From contig NZ_JAAIVB010000021.1 in the NCBI RefSeq assembly GCF_010974945.1, forward strand, positions 98,879 to 162,878: a DNA stretch of 64,000 bases, in the 5' to 3' direction. This DNA is from Noviherbaspirillum galbum (GTDB lineage Bacteria; Pseudomonadota; Gammaproteobacteria; Burkholderiales; Burkholderiaceae_D). The position numbers were made by a program, and so were the translations under genes. The notes below the pieces were generated by a model that worked only from the letters and a program-made list of their open reading frames with translations, had not been told where the DNA came from and searched no databases. Below are positions 26,937-35,348 of the stretch, piece after piece (the stretch's first letter is position 1; each line of letters starts with the position of its first letter).

Positions 26937-28673
26937 ATGCGACTGCCCCCCAACCTCAAGCGCCTCGCCAGGATGCTGCCGCCTTACCGCAACCGCATCC
27001 TGCTGGCCCTGGTCGGCATGGTGCTCACGGCGAGCACCGAGCCGGCCCTGACCAAGCTGATGGAACTGCTGTTCGACCGGGGCTTCAAGCCCGACCGCAG
27101 CTTCTCGCTCTGGCTGGTGCCCGCCTTCCTCGTGGGCCTGTTCATCGTGCGCGGCGTCTCCACCTTCATGACGACATACATGATGACCTGGGTCACCACG
27201 CGCCTGCTCAACGACCTGCGGCGCGCGGTCTTCCACCGCATCCTCGACGTGCCGATCGACTTCTACGTGAAGCATTCCACCGGCAGCGTCATCAACGCCA
27301 TGATGTTCGAGACGCAGCAGATCATCGACATGATCAAGAACGTCATCACTTCGCTCATCCGCGACACGCTCACCGCCGCCGGCCTGCTGGCCGTGCTGTT
27401 CTACTACAACTGGCAGCTGACGCTGATCACGCTGGTCCTCATCCCCACCACCGCCATCGTGGTGCGCGTGACCGGCAAGCGGCTGCAGCGGCTCACGCGT
27501 AACTATCTCGGCGTGAACGCCAACATGACCCAGGTGCTCGAGGAGACCACCCGCGCCCAGCAGGTCATCAAGATCTTCGGCGGACAGGACTACGAGCGCA
27601 AGCGCTTCGAGCAGCGCGCCGAGCAGCTCCGCAGCTACTCGATGCGCATGAGCAGCACCTTCGCCGCCACCGTGCCGATCACGCAAAGCATCGCCGCCAT
27701 GGCGGTGTCCGTCGTGATCGTGATCGCCCTGGTCCAGGCGCAGAACGACCAGACCACGGTCGGCACCTTCGTCGCCTTCATCACCTCCATGCTGATGCTG
27801 CTCACGCCGCTCAAGCGCATCGCCGAAGTCAACGGCCCGCTGCAACGCGGCCTGGCGGCGGCGGACGCGGTGTTCGAACTGGTCGACGCACCGCCCGAGC
27901 GCAGCGGCGGCAAGACGCTTCCCGCCCGGGCGCGCGGCCGGCTCGATTTCGTGGATGTCAGCTTCACCTATCCCGGCCAGCACAAGCCGGCGCTGTCGCA
28001 CATCGACCTTTCCGTCGCACCCGGCGAGACGGTGGCTTTCGTCGGCATGTCGGGCGGCGGCAAGTCCACGCTGGTCAACCTCGTGCCGGAATTCCATGCG
28101 CCCACCGCCGGCAAGCTCCTGCTCGATGGAGGGCCGATTTCCGACCTGTCTCTGGCCAGCCTGCGCGCGCAGATCGCCATGGTCAGCCAGCAAGTGGTGC
28201 TGTTCGACGACACCGTGGCCGCCAACATCGCGTATGGCGACCCGCATCCCGATCCGAAGCGCATCGAGGCGGCCGCGAAGGCCGCGCACCTGTCGGACGT
28301 GATCGCCGGCCTGCAGGAAGGCCTCCAGACCCAGGTTGGCGACAACGGCAACCGGCTCTCCGGCGGACAACGCCAGCGCCTGGCGATCGCCCGCGCGATC
28401 TACAAGGACGCGCCCATTCTCATCCTCGACGAAGCCACTTCGGCGCTCGACACCGAGTCCGAGCGTGCGGTGCAGGCGGCGCTCGACGAGCTCATGCATG
28501 GCCGCACCACGCTGGTCATCGCCCACCGCCTGTCCACCATCGAACGCGCCGACCGCATCGTGGTGCTGTCGGAAGGCCGCATCGCCGAATCCGGCACCCA
28601 CGCCGAGCTGCTCGCGCGGCAGGGCGTGTATGCCAATCTTCACCAACTTCAATTCACGAAGGAGCCAGAGTGA
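26937..28673 (+). CDS. msbA: Lipid A export ABC transporter permease/ATPase MsbA
   Basis: The protein has about 578 residues. Six transmembrane helices (residues about 20-320) are followed by an ABC ATPase with Walker A GMSGGGKST (from about residue 370), Q-loop AMVSQQVVLFDD, signature LSGGQRQRLAIARAI, Walker B ILILDEATSALD and switch VIAHRLSTIE. The N-terminus, with RNRILLALVGMVLTASTEPAL and the DFYVKHSTGSVINAM loop, is typical of MsbA, which flips lipid A-core across the inner membrane. The start is unsure: an ATG at 26937 or an in-frame TTG at 26895, both without a good ribosome site. The LPS genes around it support the call. Confidence 0.92.
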   Translation: MRLPPNLKRLARMLPPYRNRILLALVGMVLTASTEPALTKLMELLFDRGFKPDRSFSLWLVPAFLVGLFIVRGVSTFMTTYMMTWVTTRLLNDLRRAVFHRILDVPIDFYVKHSTGSVINAMMFETQQIIDMIKNVITSLIRDTLTAAGLLAVLFYYNWQLTLITLVLIPTTAIVVRVTGKRLQRLTRNYLGVNANMTQVLEETTRAQQVIKIFGGQDYERKRFEQRAEQLRSYSMRMSSTFAATVPITQSIAAMAVSVVIVIALVQAQNDQTTVGTFVAFITSMLMLLTPLKRIAEVNGPLQRGLAAADAVFELVDAPPERSGGKTLPARARGRLDFVDVSFTYPGQHKPALSHIDLSVAPGETVAFVGMSGGGKSTLVNLVPEFHAPTAGKLLLDGGPISDLSLASLRAQIAMVSQQVVLFDDTVAANIAYGDPHPDPKRIEAAAKAAHLSDVIAGLQEGLQTQVGDNGNRLSGGQRQRLAIARAIYKDAPILILDEATSALDTESERAVQAALDELMHGRTTLVIAHRLSTIERADRIVVLSEGRIAESGTHAELLARQGVYANLHQLQFTKEPE

Positions 28674-29260
28674 TGTCCGCACCGTCGATTTCCCGCTTCC
28701 CCGTTCCCGAGCTCCAGGACTTGCCCGACGACATCCGCGAGCTCATCCTCGCCGTGCAGGAAAAGGCCGGCTTCGTGCCCAACGTGTTCCTGACGCTGGC
28801 GCACCGCCCGGCGGAATTCCGCGCCTTCTTCGCCTACCACGACGCGCTGATGCTCAAGGAAACCGGCAGCCTGTCCAAGGCCGACCGCGAAATGATCGTC
28901 ACCGCCACCAGCGCCCGCAACCATTGCCTCTATTGCGTGGTGGCCCACGGGGCGCTGCTGCGCATCTATGCCAAGCAGCCGCTCGTTGCCGACCAGGTGG
29001 CTGTCAACCATCTCAAGGCTGACATCCCGCCGCGCCAGAAAGCCATGCTCGACTTCGCGATCAAGGTCTGCGAGCGTTCGCATGAAGTGAATGACGACGA
29101 TTACGCCGGACTGCGCCGCCATGGCTTCGACGATGAAGACATCTGGGACATCGCCGCCATCACCGCCTTCTTCGGCCTCTCGAACCGCATGGCGAACGTG
29201 ATTTCCATGCGGCCGAACGAGGAGTTCTTCCTGATGGGCCGCGTGCCGCGCACCAAGTGA
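28673..29260 (+). CDS. AhpD-like peroxidase-related protein (carboxymuconolactone decarboxylase domain)
   Basis: The 195-residue protein has an AhpD-like helical domain with the redox motif NHCLYCVVAHG (C-x-x-C-x3-H) around residues 83-93, preceded by LSKADREMIVTATSARNHC. It ends with an ITAFFGLSNRMANV segment that is usual for the peroxidase-related subfamily (PRK-type, about 190 residues). It probably takes part in peroxide or thiol redox protection in the cytoplasm. The ATG overlaps the msbA stop codon (TGATG), so translation is coupled; a GTG one codon earlier is possible. It continues into the waaF gene 10 nt downstream. Confidence 0.88.
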   Translation: MSAPSISRFPVPELQDLPDDIRELILAVQEKAGFVPNVFLTLAHRPAEFRAFFAYHDALMLKETGSLSKADREMIVTATSARNHCLYCVVAHGALLRIYAKQPLVADQVAVNHLKADIPPRQKAMLDFAIKVCERSHEVNDDDYAGLRRHGFDDEDIWDIAAITAFFGLSNRMANVISMRPNEEFFLMGRVPRTK

Positions 29261-29270
29261 GCCTGCCCGC

Positions 29271-30317
29271 ATGACCGTGCCCGTCGCCGGCGTGCCGCGC
29301 ACGCTGATCATATCGCCCAACTGGATAGGCGATGCCGTCATGGCCCAGCCGCTGCTGCGCCTGCTCAAGGATGCGCACCCGGAGCGCCCGATCGACGTGC
29401 TTGCGCCGACCTGGGTGGCACCCGTGTGGCAGGCGATGGGCGAGGTGGACACGGTGCTCGAAGCGCCGTTCCGGCATGGCAAGCTGCAATGGGGCGAGCG
29501 GCGCAAGTACGCGCGGATGCTGAAGCAGCGCGGTTATGCCGATGCCTACGTGCTGCCCAACACCCTGAAGTTCGCGCTCATCCCCTGGCTGGCCGGCATT
29601 CCCAAACGCGTCGGCTACAAGGGTGAGATGCGCTATGGCCTCATCAACGTCATGCATCATGACGATCCGAAGGCGCCGCGGCCGATGGTGTCGTTCTACG
29701 CGGCGCTGGCCATGCCGCCGAAGCGCGACGTGCCATTGCCCCCGTCGTTGCCGCGTCCCGCGATGGCGGTGGACGAACAGGCGCTGGCGCAGGCGCTGGT
29801 CAGGCACAGGCTCGACCCGAAACACAGGCTCATCGCTTTCGCACCCGGGGCGGAATTCGGCTCCGCCAAGCGCTGGCCGGCGTCTTATTTTGCCGAACTC
29901 GCGCGCAAGCTCATGGCGGAACGGCTGGAAACGCAAATCGTGCTGCTCGGTTCGCCCAAGGATTCCGAGGTCACCGCCGAAATTCTTGCCCTCGCGCCGG
30001 GCGTGCGCAACCTGGCCGGCAAGACCTCGCTCGCCGAAGCCATTGCCATCATTGCCCGGGCCGATGCCATGGTCAGCAATGACTCCGGGCTGCTGCACAT
30101 CGCCTCCGCGCTCAACCGGCCGATCGTGGCGATCTACGGGCCCACCGATCCGAACCACGCGCCGCCGTTTTCCGACAGGTCGGCGTCGTTGTATCTTGGG
30201 TTGGAATGCGCGCCCTGCAGGCAGCGGGAGTGTCCGCTGGGGCATCACAACTGCATGCGGGGGATTGGGGCGGGGATGGTGAAGCGGGAAGTCGAAAAGG
30301 TGTTGCTCAAGGTTTAA
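29271..30317 (+). CDS. waaF: ADP-heptose:LPS heptosyltransferase II
   Basis: The 348-residue GT9 enzyme has the WaaF hallmarks. SPNWIGDAVMAQPLLRLLK lies at the N-terminus, GIPKRVGYKGEMRYGLIN in the first domain, FAPGAEFGSAKRWP in the second, and the donor site SNDSGLLHIASALNRPIVAIYGPTDP near the end is followed by ECAPCRQRECPLGHHNCM. It adds the second L-glycero-D-manno-heptose to the LPS inner core in the cytoplasm. It is the third gene of the msbA-ahpD-like-waaF unit. GC content drops sharply just after its stop. Confidence 0.94.
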   Translation: MTVPVAGVPRTLIISPNWIGDAVMAQPLLRLLKDAHPERPIDVLAPTWVAPVWQAMGEVDTVLEAPFRHGKLQWGERRKYARMLKQRGYADAYVLPNTLKFALIPWLAGIPKRVGYKGEMRYGLINVMHHDDPKAPRPMVSFYAALAMPPKRDVPLPPSLPRPAMAVDEQALAQALVRHRLDPKHRLIAFAPGAEFGSAKRWPASYFAELARKLMAERLETQIVLLGSPKDSEVTAEILALAPGVRNLAGKTSLAEAIAIIARADAMVSNDSGLLHIASALNRPIVAIYGPTDPNHAPPFSDRSASLYLGLECAPCRQRECPLGHHNCMRGIGAGMVKREVEKVLLKV

Positions 30318-30331
30318 TCTATTTCTGACCA

Positions 30332-30419
30332 CTAATATTGTTTGAGCGTCTTGCCTGCAAAGGGCAAATTCCGAGGACCGGAGCAACTCATCCTCGAAAC
30401 CATCTGTCGCCAATATTAG
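30332..30419. repeat. Short inverted repeat around the leader of the orphan pair
   Basis: CTAATATTG (30332-30340) and CAATATTAG (30411-30419) are perfect inverted copies 70 bp apart. The right arm abuts the AGGAAA ribosome site of the next gene. Confidence 0.5.
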
Positions 30420-30428
30420 GAAATCAGC

Positions 30429-30920
30429 ATGCCAATCAATCTCGGCTCGCCAATTCATCAGTCTCTTCTGTCACTCGATACGCAGGCAGCCATCAATCAG
30501 CATCTTCAGGCAAATGGCGGCAGGGCGCTGGGCATGGGAGAGTTCGAACTGATCGATACCGCGATCAAGAATGCGAAGCCCCTGCTGGGCCATGCCTTGG
30601 CATTCCTTGACGGAGATCGTGCCCTTGCAGTCGGTTCCTTCAAATCCATGATGAACGAGTTGCATGCGTCCATGGGGTTGCGTACCCAGATGAAGGAAAA
30701 AGGCCTGACGCTGTCCGATTTCGAATCCATCTTCAAAGGCACGCCCAGCCATCAGGCACTGGACGAAAAATACCATACGCAGCTGGATGAACTCGAACAT
30801 CGGCTGAGCAATGGCAGCCTGAATTCCCTTGAAAAACAATTTGCCAAGATTTGCCTTTTTACCGCATACCAGCATGAATCGGTTCAGATCGCGCAAGGCG
30901 AGCGCGCGCACCTGGGATAA
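30429..30920 (+). CDS. Hypothetical protein, possible secreted effector of a chaperone-effector pair
   Basis: The 163-residue protein was not recognised. It starts after an AGGAAA site. The N-terminal 30 residues are rich in Ser, Gln, Leu and Asn (MPINLGSPIHQSLLSLDTQA), which fits a type III secretion-type leader but is not diagnostic. The rest looks all-helical, with a segment LTLSDFESIFKGTPSHQALDEKY. No cysteine pattern, signal peptide or membrane helix is seen apart from one Cys near the C-terminus. GC content and codon use are markedly lower than in waaF, suggesting transfer. The next gene looks like a small chaperone, which is the only basis for the effector idea. Confidence 0.55.
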   Translation: MPINLGSPIHQSLLSLDTQAAINQHLQANGGRALGMGEFELIDTAIKNAKPLLGHALAFLDGDRALAVGSFKSMMNELHASMGLRTQMKEKGLTLSDFESIFKGTPSHQALDEKYHTQLDELEHRLSNGSLNSLEKQFAKICLFTAYQHESVQIAQGERAHLG

Positions 30921-30986
30921 GTGCATCAACCGGACGACCGGGAGCCGTCGCTTTGACTTTCCCTCGATGCTTGAAGCGGAACCAAC

Positions 30987-31388
30987 ATGTCACTACACAT
31001 GCATGAGAAATTGTTGTTCGCGGTACCCAACCATCTCCGTTCGCAAATCGTAGAGAGCGGAGATGGTTTCGTCGAGTTTCTTCATGAGGATCGTCCGATT
31101 CGACTTCGCATCGCAAGCCACGGCGACACATCGACGATCATGGGGTCTATTGCATGGCAAGACGTCTCGGTTGAACAGGAAGGCGCCTTGGTTCTCCTGG
31201 CAACGTATCTCAATTGCCAGGCGACCAGGCTAAGCGCCTTCCCCTTCTGGTTTGGCATCGACCTGGAAAACAAGATGATATTTGCTTACTTCGCCATTGG
31301 CGGAGAACACGCAACATCCGACCTGATCGTGGAAACCCTCTTGCGCACCTTGGACGTGTCGAAGCGGCTGGTCATCGAAGGGCAGTAG
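30987..31388 (+). CDS. Small acidic protein with CesT/Tir-chaperone-like pattern
   Basis: The 133-residue protein resembles the CesT-type secretion chaperone fold in size and order of elements: an N-terminal helix, two beta segments (FVEFLHEDRPIRLRI, TIMGSIAW), a helix with EGALVLLATYLNCQATRLSAF, a beta hairpin (FWFGIDLENKMIFAYFAI), and a final helix (SDLIVETLLRTLDVSKRLV). The likeness is structural and judged by eye; no sequence motif is decisive. The start could also be the Met at residue 5. Low GC matches the preceding gene, 66 bp upstream. No type III secretion gene is present in the window. Confidence 0.5.
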   Translation: MSLHMHEKLLFAVPNHLRSQIVESGDGFVEFLHEDRPIRLRIASHGDTSTIMGSIAWQDVSVEQEGALVLLATYLNCQATRLSAFPFWFGIDLENKMIFAYFAIGGEHATSDLIVETLLRTLDVSKRLVIEGQ

Positions 31389-31401
31389 CACCTCGCCTCG
31401 G

Positions 31402-32472
31402 CTACTTCGGCCGAATCCGCTTCAACTCCCCATCCGGCTGCCGCAGCTGCCCGGCTCGCAGCTGCCGCACTGCATTGCAAACCGCCAGCGCCACGTTCCG
31501 CATCTCACCCTGTACCGCCACGTCGCCATCCAGCGTTTCGTGACTTTCCGCATACGGCTTGTAATATCCGATGTAGCGGTCCAGCCGCGCCTGCGGGCCG
31601 GCGTCGATCAATCCCATCCAGTCCAGCCAGTCTGACAACGCACGTCGCGTGCCTTCGATGCCGGCCACGTCGCCGTGGATCATCAGCCCGTAGGCACGTC
31701 CCGCAAGGTGTTTGGGATAATCCCAGCCTTCCATCTCGATCGCCTTGGCTTTCTCCGCATTCTTGCCCGAGGTCGACGTGGGGTCGGGATTCCCGCCGTC
31801 GGCGCACACCAGGCGGTCTATCATCAGCTTGAGGGCGCTCGGCGACTGGTACCAGTACACCGGCGAAATCATGATGATGCCGTGCGCCGACACCCATCGC
31901 TCGTAGATCTCGTTCATCCAGTCGCCGGTCTGGCGCAGGGAATAATTCGGATAGCAGCTGCACGGCCAGTGGCAGAGCGGCATGGCGGTGGAGACGCAGC
32001 CCTTGCAGGGATGGATGTGGCGGTCATAGTCCGAGATGAGCAGGCTGAGGTCGAGCACGTCCACCTCGATGCCCTCCGCCTCCAGTTCCATGCGCGCGAT
32101 CTGCGTGAGGCGGTAGCTCTTGGACATCTCCCCCGGGCAGCTGCCATCGTTGCGATCGGAACCGCAGATGATCAGTACGCGCGACGCAGTCCTCGGATCC
32201 TTCTGCCGCTTTTCCGCCGCCTTCAGTTTCTCGCTTGCCTCGCGCCATTCCACCGACAGGTCGTAGTCAGGGTCGGCGTAGCCTTGCCCCGCCTTTTCCG
32301 TGCGCAAGGGCTTGCGTCCATGCGCATAGTTGTCCCAGGCGACAGCTTCGATCTGGTCGATGGCCTGTCGCACGCCATCGTAGGACGACTGCTCGAAGGT
32401 GGACAGGAAACGAATGCGGAATTCATCGCGGCCGAGCTTGGATGGCGCCTGGCCGGTTCGTGGTTTGGTCAT
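31402..32472 (-). CDS. Flavodoxin family protein / NAD(P)H-dependent oxidoreductase
   Basis: The 356-residue protein has an N-terminal extension of about 95 residues rich in charged residues, then an FMN-binding flavodoxin-like fold. VLIICGSDRNDGSCPGEMSKSY starts the fold, VDVLDLSLLISDYDRHIHPCKGC carries a cysteine-rich loop with seven cysteines from CKGC to CSCYPN, and IIMISPVYWYQSPSALKLMIDRL is typical of NADPH-dependent FMN reductases. A GAGGAAG site lies just before the ATG. It follows hutI in the same direction after 92 bp, so it may be the last gene of the hut operon or have its own promoter. The electron acceptor is unknown. Confidence 0.8.
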   Translation of the reverse strand: MTKPRTGQAPSKLGRDEFRIRFLSTFEQSSYDGVRQAIDQIEAVAWDNYAHGRKPLRTEKAGQGYADPDYDLSVEWREASEKLKAAEKRQKDPRTASRVLIICGSDRNDGSCPGEMSKSYRLTQIARMELEAEGIEVDVLDLSLLISDYDRHIHPCKGCVSTAMPLCHWPCSCYPNYSLRQTGDWMNEIYERWVSAHGIIMISPVYWYQSPSALKLMIDRLVCADGGNPDPTSTSGKNAEKAKAIEMEGWDYPKHLAGRAYGLMIHGDVAGIEGTRRALSDWLDWMGLIDAGPQARLDRYIGYYKPYAESHETLDGDVAVQGEMRNVALAVCNAVRQLRAGQLRQPDGELKRIRPK

Positions 32473-32564
32473 CGGCTTCCTCGAAGGAAAGACTGCGTAA
32501 AGTGCGTCTTCCTTATGAGTAAGACAACGCCTGGAAGTTGCCGGAATCGCCGATTTTTTGAGCG

Positions 32565-33794
32565 TTAGAGAAGATCCACTCGCCGCGCCTTGCCTGCCGT
32601 CACGACGGAACGGCATGGTCGCCCACCAATCGCATACGCCAGTTCGCCGGGGCTCGCCACGTCCCACAAGGCCATGTCGGCGCGCCTCCCGACCGCCAGC
32701 AAGCCGGTCTCTGCCGCGATGCCCAAGGCCCTTGCCGCGTGGCTGGTGACGCCCGCCAGCGCTTCCAGCGGCGTCATGCGGAACAAGGTGCAGCACATGT
32801 TCATCGCCAGCAGCAACGAGGTCATGGGCGATGTGCCGGGGTTGCAGTCGGTGGAGATCGCGATCGGCACGCCGGCCGCGCGCAAGGCTTGCACCGGCGG
32901 CAGCTTCGTCTCCCGCAGGAAGTAGAAGGCGCCGGGCAGCAGCACCGCGACCGTGCCGGCCGCGCGCATCGCCGCGATGCCGGCCTCGGACAGATGTTCG
33001 AGATGGTCCGCCGACAGGCCGCGGTACTTCGCTGTCAACGCTGCGCCGCCCTGGTCGGAAAGCTGCTCCGCATGCAGCTTCACCGGCAATTCCAGACTGG
33101 CGGCGTGCTCGAATACCCGCTCGGTCTGCGCCGCGGTGAAACCGATCTTTTCGCAGAACGCATCGACCGCATCCACCAGGCCCTCTTCCGCCAGCGAGGG
33201 CATCATGACTTCGCAGACGAAGTCGATGTAATCGTCGGCGCGGCCGGCATACTCGGGCGGCAGGGCATGGGCGCCGAGGAAGGTCGTCATCACCCGCACC
33301 GGCAGCTCGCGGCCGATGCGCCGCGCCACGCGCAGCATCTTGCGTTCGCTTTCCAGGTCGAGGCCGTATCCCGACTTGATCTCCAGCGTGGTCACGCCTT
33401 CCGCGAGCAGCGCGGCCACCCGCCGCAGGCTCGCCGCATAGAGTTCGTCTTCCGACGCGGCGCGCGTGGCGTGCACCGTGGACACGATGCCGCCGCCGCG
33501 CCTGGCAATGTCTTCGTAGCTGGCGCCATTGAGCCGGGCCTCGAACTCGTCGGCGCGGCTGCCGCCGTAGACGATGTGCGTATGGCAATCGATCAGGCCA
33601 GGTGTGATCCAGCCACCCTGGCCGTCATGCACCGCATCGGCGCGGTGCGCCGGCAAGTCTGAATGCTTTCCAAGCCAGGCGATCCGGCCGTCCTTGACGG
33701 CGATGGCGGCGTCGCGGATCTCGCCATAGCCGTCGCTCATCGTGGCCAGGTGAACGTTTGTCCACAAGGCATCCCAATGCAGTTGTTCAGACAT
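32565..33794 (-). CDS. hutI: Imidazolonepropionase
   Basis: The 409-residue amidohydrolase opens 4-imidazolone-5-propionate to N-formimino-L-glutamate, the third step of histidine degradation. Metal-site and family motifs are in order: [57 protein letters not shown] and [11 protein letters not shown]. The start at 33794 (MSEQLHWD) is chosen over an ATG nine codons upstream, as it has an AAGGAC site and a normal N-terminus. It overlaps hutD by 8 bp, so translation is coupled. The enzyme is cytoplasmic. Confidence 0.97.
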   Translation of the reverse strand: MSEQLHWDALWTNVHLATMSDGYGEIRDAAIAVKDGRIAWLGKHSDLPAHRADAVHDGQGGWITPGLIDCHTHIVYGGSRADEFEARLNGASYEDIARRGGGIVSTVHATRAASEDELYAASLRRVAALLAEGVTTLEIKSGYGLDLESERKMLRVARRIGRELPVRVMTTFLGAHALPPEYAGRADDYIDFVCEVMMPSLAEEGLVDAVDAFCEKIGFTAAQTERVFEHAASLELPVKLHAEQLSDQGGAALTAKYRGLSADHLEHLSEAGIAAMRAAGTVAVLLPGAFYFLRETKLPPVQALRAAGVPIAISTDCNPGTSPMTSLLLAMNMCCTLFRMTPLEALAGVTSHAARALGIAAETGLLAVGRRADMALWDVASPGELAYAIGGRPCRSVVTAGKARRVDLL

Positions 33795-34359
33795 GTGCTT
33801 GTCCTTCGAAAAATCGTGCAAGGAAAAATGTGGCGGTGGTCCGCGTTGAAAATCGCAGGGTGTCGACGACGTCGACCTGCAAGGCTTCCCCGGCTTGCAC
33901 CGTCATCGTGCCGCACGTGATGCTGCCATGAAGGCAGAATGCCAGCGCCCCGTCGGCGCCGCCCAATGTCAGGTCGCCTTGCAGGCGGATGCGTTCGAGC
34001 GCATGGCGCCACTGTGCGCGCCGTGTCATGACATTGAAGTCGGTGACGGGACCGCCGGCCAGCGATGCATGAATTTCCGCTTCGCCCTGAAAGCGGAACA
34101 CCGGACTCGACGGAAGCAACACCTGCTCCGGCATGGCTGGCCCGGCGATACGCAGGCCGGCGCCATCGACGATGGCCAGCGAACGGTCCACGCCGGGAAA
34201 GGCGGAGAAGGGTCCATCCGACGCCACGCTGGCCATGCTGACGCGCCAGCCGAAGCCATCGATGCCGGCGCCGTGCGGATGCACCGCCAGCTGGGTCGTT
34301 GTTCCCCCGCCGTTCTTCCACGGCATGACGGAGAAATCCGACGCGCTAAGCTTGCGCAT
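33787..34359 (-). CDS. hutD: HutD family protein
   Basis: The 190-residue cupin-like protein has the HutD hallmark near its N-terminus ([17 protein letters not shown]) and the strand [22 protein letters not shown]. It continues with [10 protein letters not shown] and ends in a jelly-roll. HutD is not an enzyme of the pathway; studies in Pseudomonas suggest it limits harmful flux through the hut pathway. The ATG at 34359 is selected since the open frame upstream is only antisense-like sequence over hutG. It overlaps the end of hutG by 14 bp and hutI by 8 bp, so the three genes are tightly coupled. Confidence 0.92.
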   Translation of the reverse strand: MRKLSASDFSVMPWKNGGGTTTQLAVHPHGAGIDGFGWRVSMASVASDGPFSAFPGVDRSLAIVDGAGLRIAGPAMPEQVLLPSSPVFRFQGEAEIHASLAGGPVTDFNVMTRRAQWRHALERIRLQGDLTLGGADGALAFCLHGSITCGTMTVQAGEALQVDVVDTLRFSTRTTATFFLARFFEGQAHV

Positions 34360-35335
34360 CTTCCGTCCGGGCCGCGCAGTAGGCATCGGCGATGCGCGCG
34401 ACCAGGCGAGCGGCCACGCGCGCAGTGCGCTGGTCGATGTCATGTGCGGGATTGAGTTCGGCGATGTCGGCCACGCGCAGCTTGCCGCTGCCAGCCACCG
34501 CATCGACGATGGACTCGATCACCTCGAGCGATACGCCGCGCGCGGCGGGAGCGCTCACGCCCGGCGCCGTGGCCGCGGGCAGCACGTCGAGGCAGGTGGT
34601 GAAGTACACATGATCGACGCCGGCAAGGAAGTCCTGCACCGAATGCAGCGTTTCGCCCAGGTGCAGCAGGCTCATCTCTTCATCGAGGCGCCAGCGGACA
34701 CCGAGCTTGCGCGCGCACTCGAACAGGGCTTCGGTATTGCCGAAGCGGCTGATGCCGAGGCAGCAGTAGTTGAAGGCCCAGCCGCGGCTGGCACAGTCCT
34801 CGGCGATCTGCCGGAAAGGCGTGCCGGAACTTGCCTGCTCGGCCATGCGCAGGTCGAAATGCGCATCGAGGTTGATCACGCCGATGCGCGGCACACCGGG
34901 CCGGGCCGCGAGGTGCCGCGCCAGTCCGCTGAACGAACCGAAGGCAATCTCATGGCCGCCGCCAAGAGCGACCGGCAGGCGGCCGCAGGACAGGATGTCG
35001 TCGATGCGCGCGGCCAGTTCCTGCTGCGCCTCTTCCAGGCCGTCATGATCGCCTTGCTGGCGGGGAGCGATGTCGCCGGCATCGACGATGGACCGGCAGG
35101 CATGCACCGGCATGTTGCCCAGGGCGGCGCGCGTGGCGGCAGGGCCCTTGCTGGCGCCGATGCGGCCATGGTTGCGGGCCACGCCGGCATCGCAGGCGAA
35201 GCCGACGAGGGCAATGCCCTTGCCGGATGGGGCCGCCAGTTCCGGCGAGACGACCTGGTGCCAGCGCTTGCCCGCTTCGCCTTCCAGCGCGTCGACCCGT
35301 CCTCGCCACTGCTGCATGTCAGCTTGCGTATGCAT
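34346..35335 (-). CDS. hutG: Formimidoylglutamase
   Basis: The 329-residue arginase/agmatinase-family enzyme hydrolyses N-formimino-L-glutamate to glutamate and formamide. Manganese-ligand motifs are visible: VALGGGHEIAFGSF, GVINLDAHFDLRM (D-A-H-x-D) and YFTTCLDVLPAATAPGVSAPA (the C-terminal S/T-x-D-x-D variant, here TTCLDVLP). A GAGGAA site precedes the ATG at 35335. It lies 13 bp after hutH. The presence of this enzyme means the short four-step route (no hutF) operates. Confidence 0.95.
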   Translation of the reverse strand: MHTQADMQQWRGRVDALEGEAGKRWHQVVSPELAAPSGKGIALVGFACDAGVARNHGRIGASKGPAATRAALGNMPVHACRSIVDAGDIAPRQQGDHDGLEEAQQELAARIDDILSCGRLPVALGGGHEIAFGSFSGLARHLAARPGVPRIGVINLDAHFDLRMAEQASSGTPFRQIAEDCASRGWAFNYCCLGISRFGNTEALFECARKLGVRWRLDEEMSLLHLGETLHSVQDFLAGVDHVYFTTCLDVLPAATAPGVSAPAARGVSLEVIESIVDAVAGSGKLRVADIAELNPAHDIDQRTARVAARLVARIADAYCAARTEDAQA

Positions 35336-35348
35336 GGTGATTCCTCGC

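Noticed and set aside
26838..28682. An N-terminal extension of the GT2 gene across the msbA region
   Set aside because: The extension is antisense to msbA. The real GT2 start is where KLSVILITKNE begins.
30318..30428. A HrpL or hrpII-type box upstream of the orphan pair
   Set aside because: No GGAACC-N16-CCAC or TTCG-N16-TTCG arrangement of good quality was found.
32473..33588. An N-terminal extension of the flavodoxin-family gene over hutI
   Set aside because: It is an out-of-frame reading of hutI. The ATG at 32472 has a good ribosome site and a plausible N-terminus.
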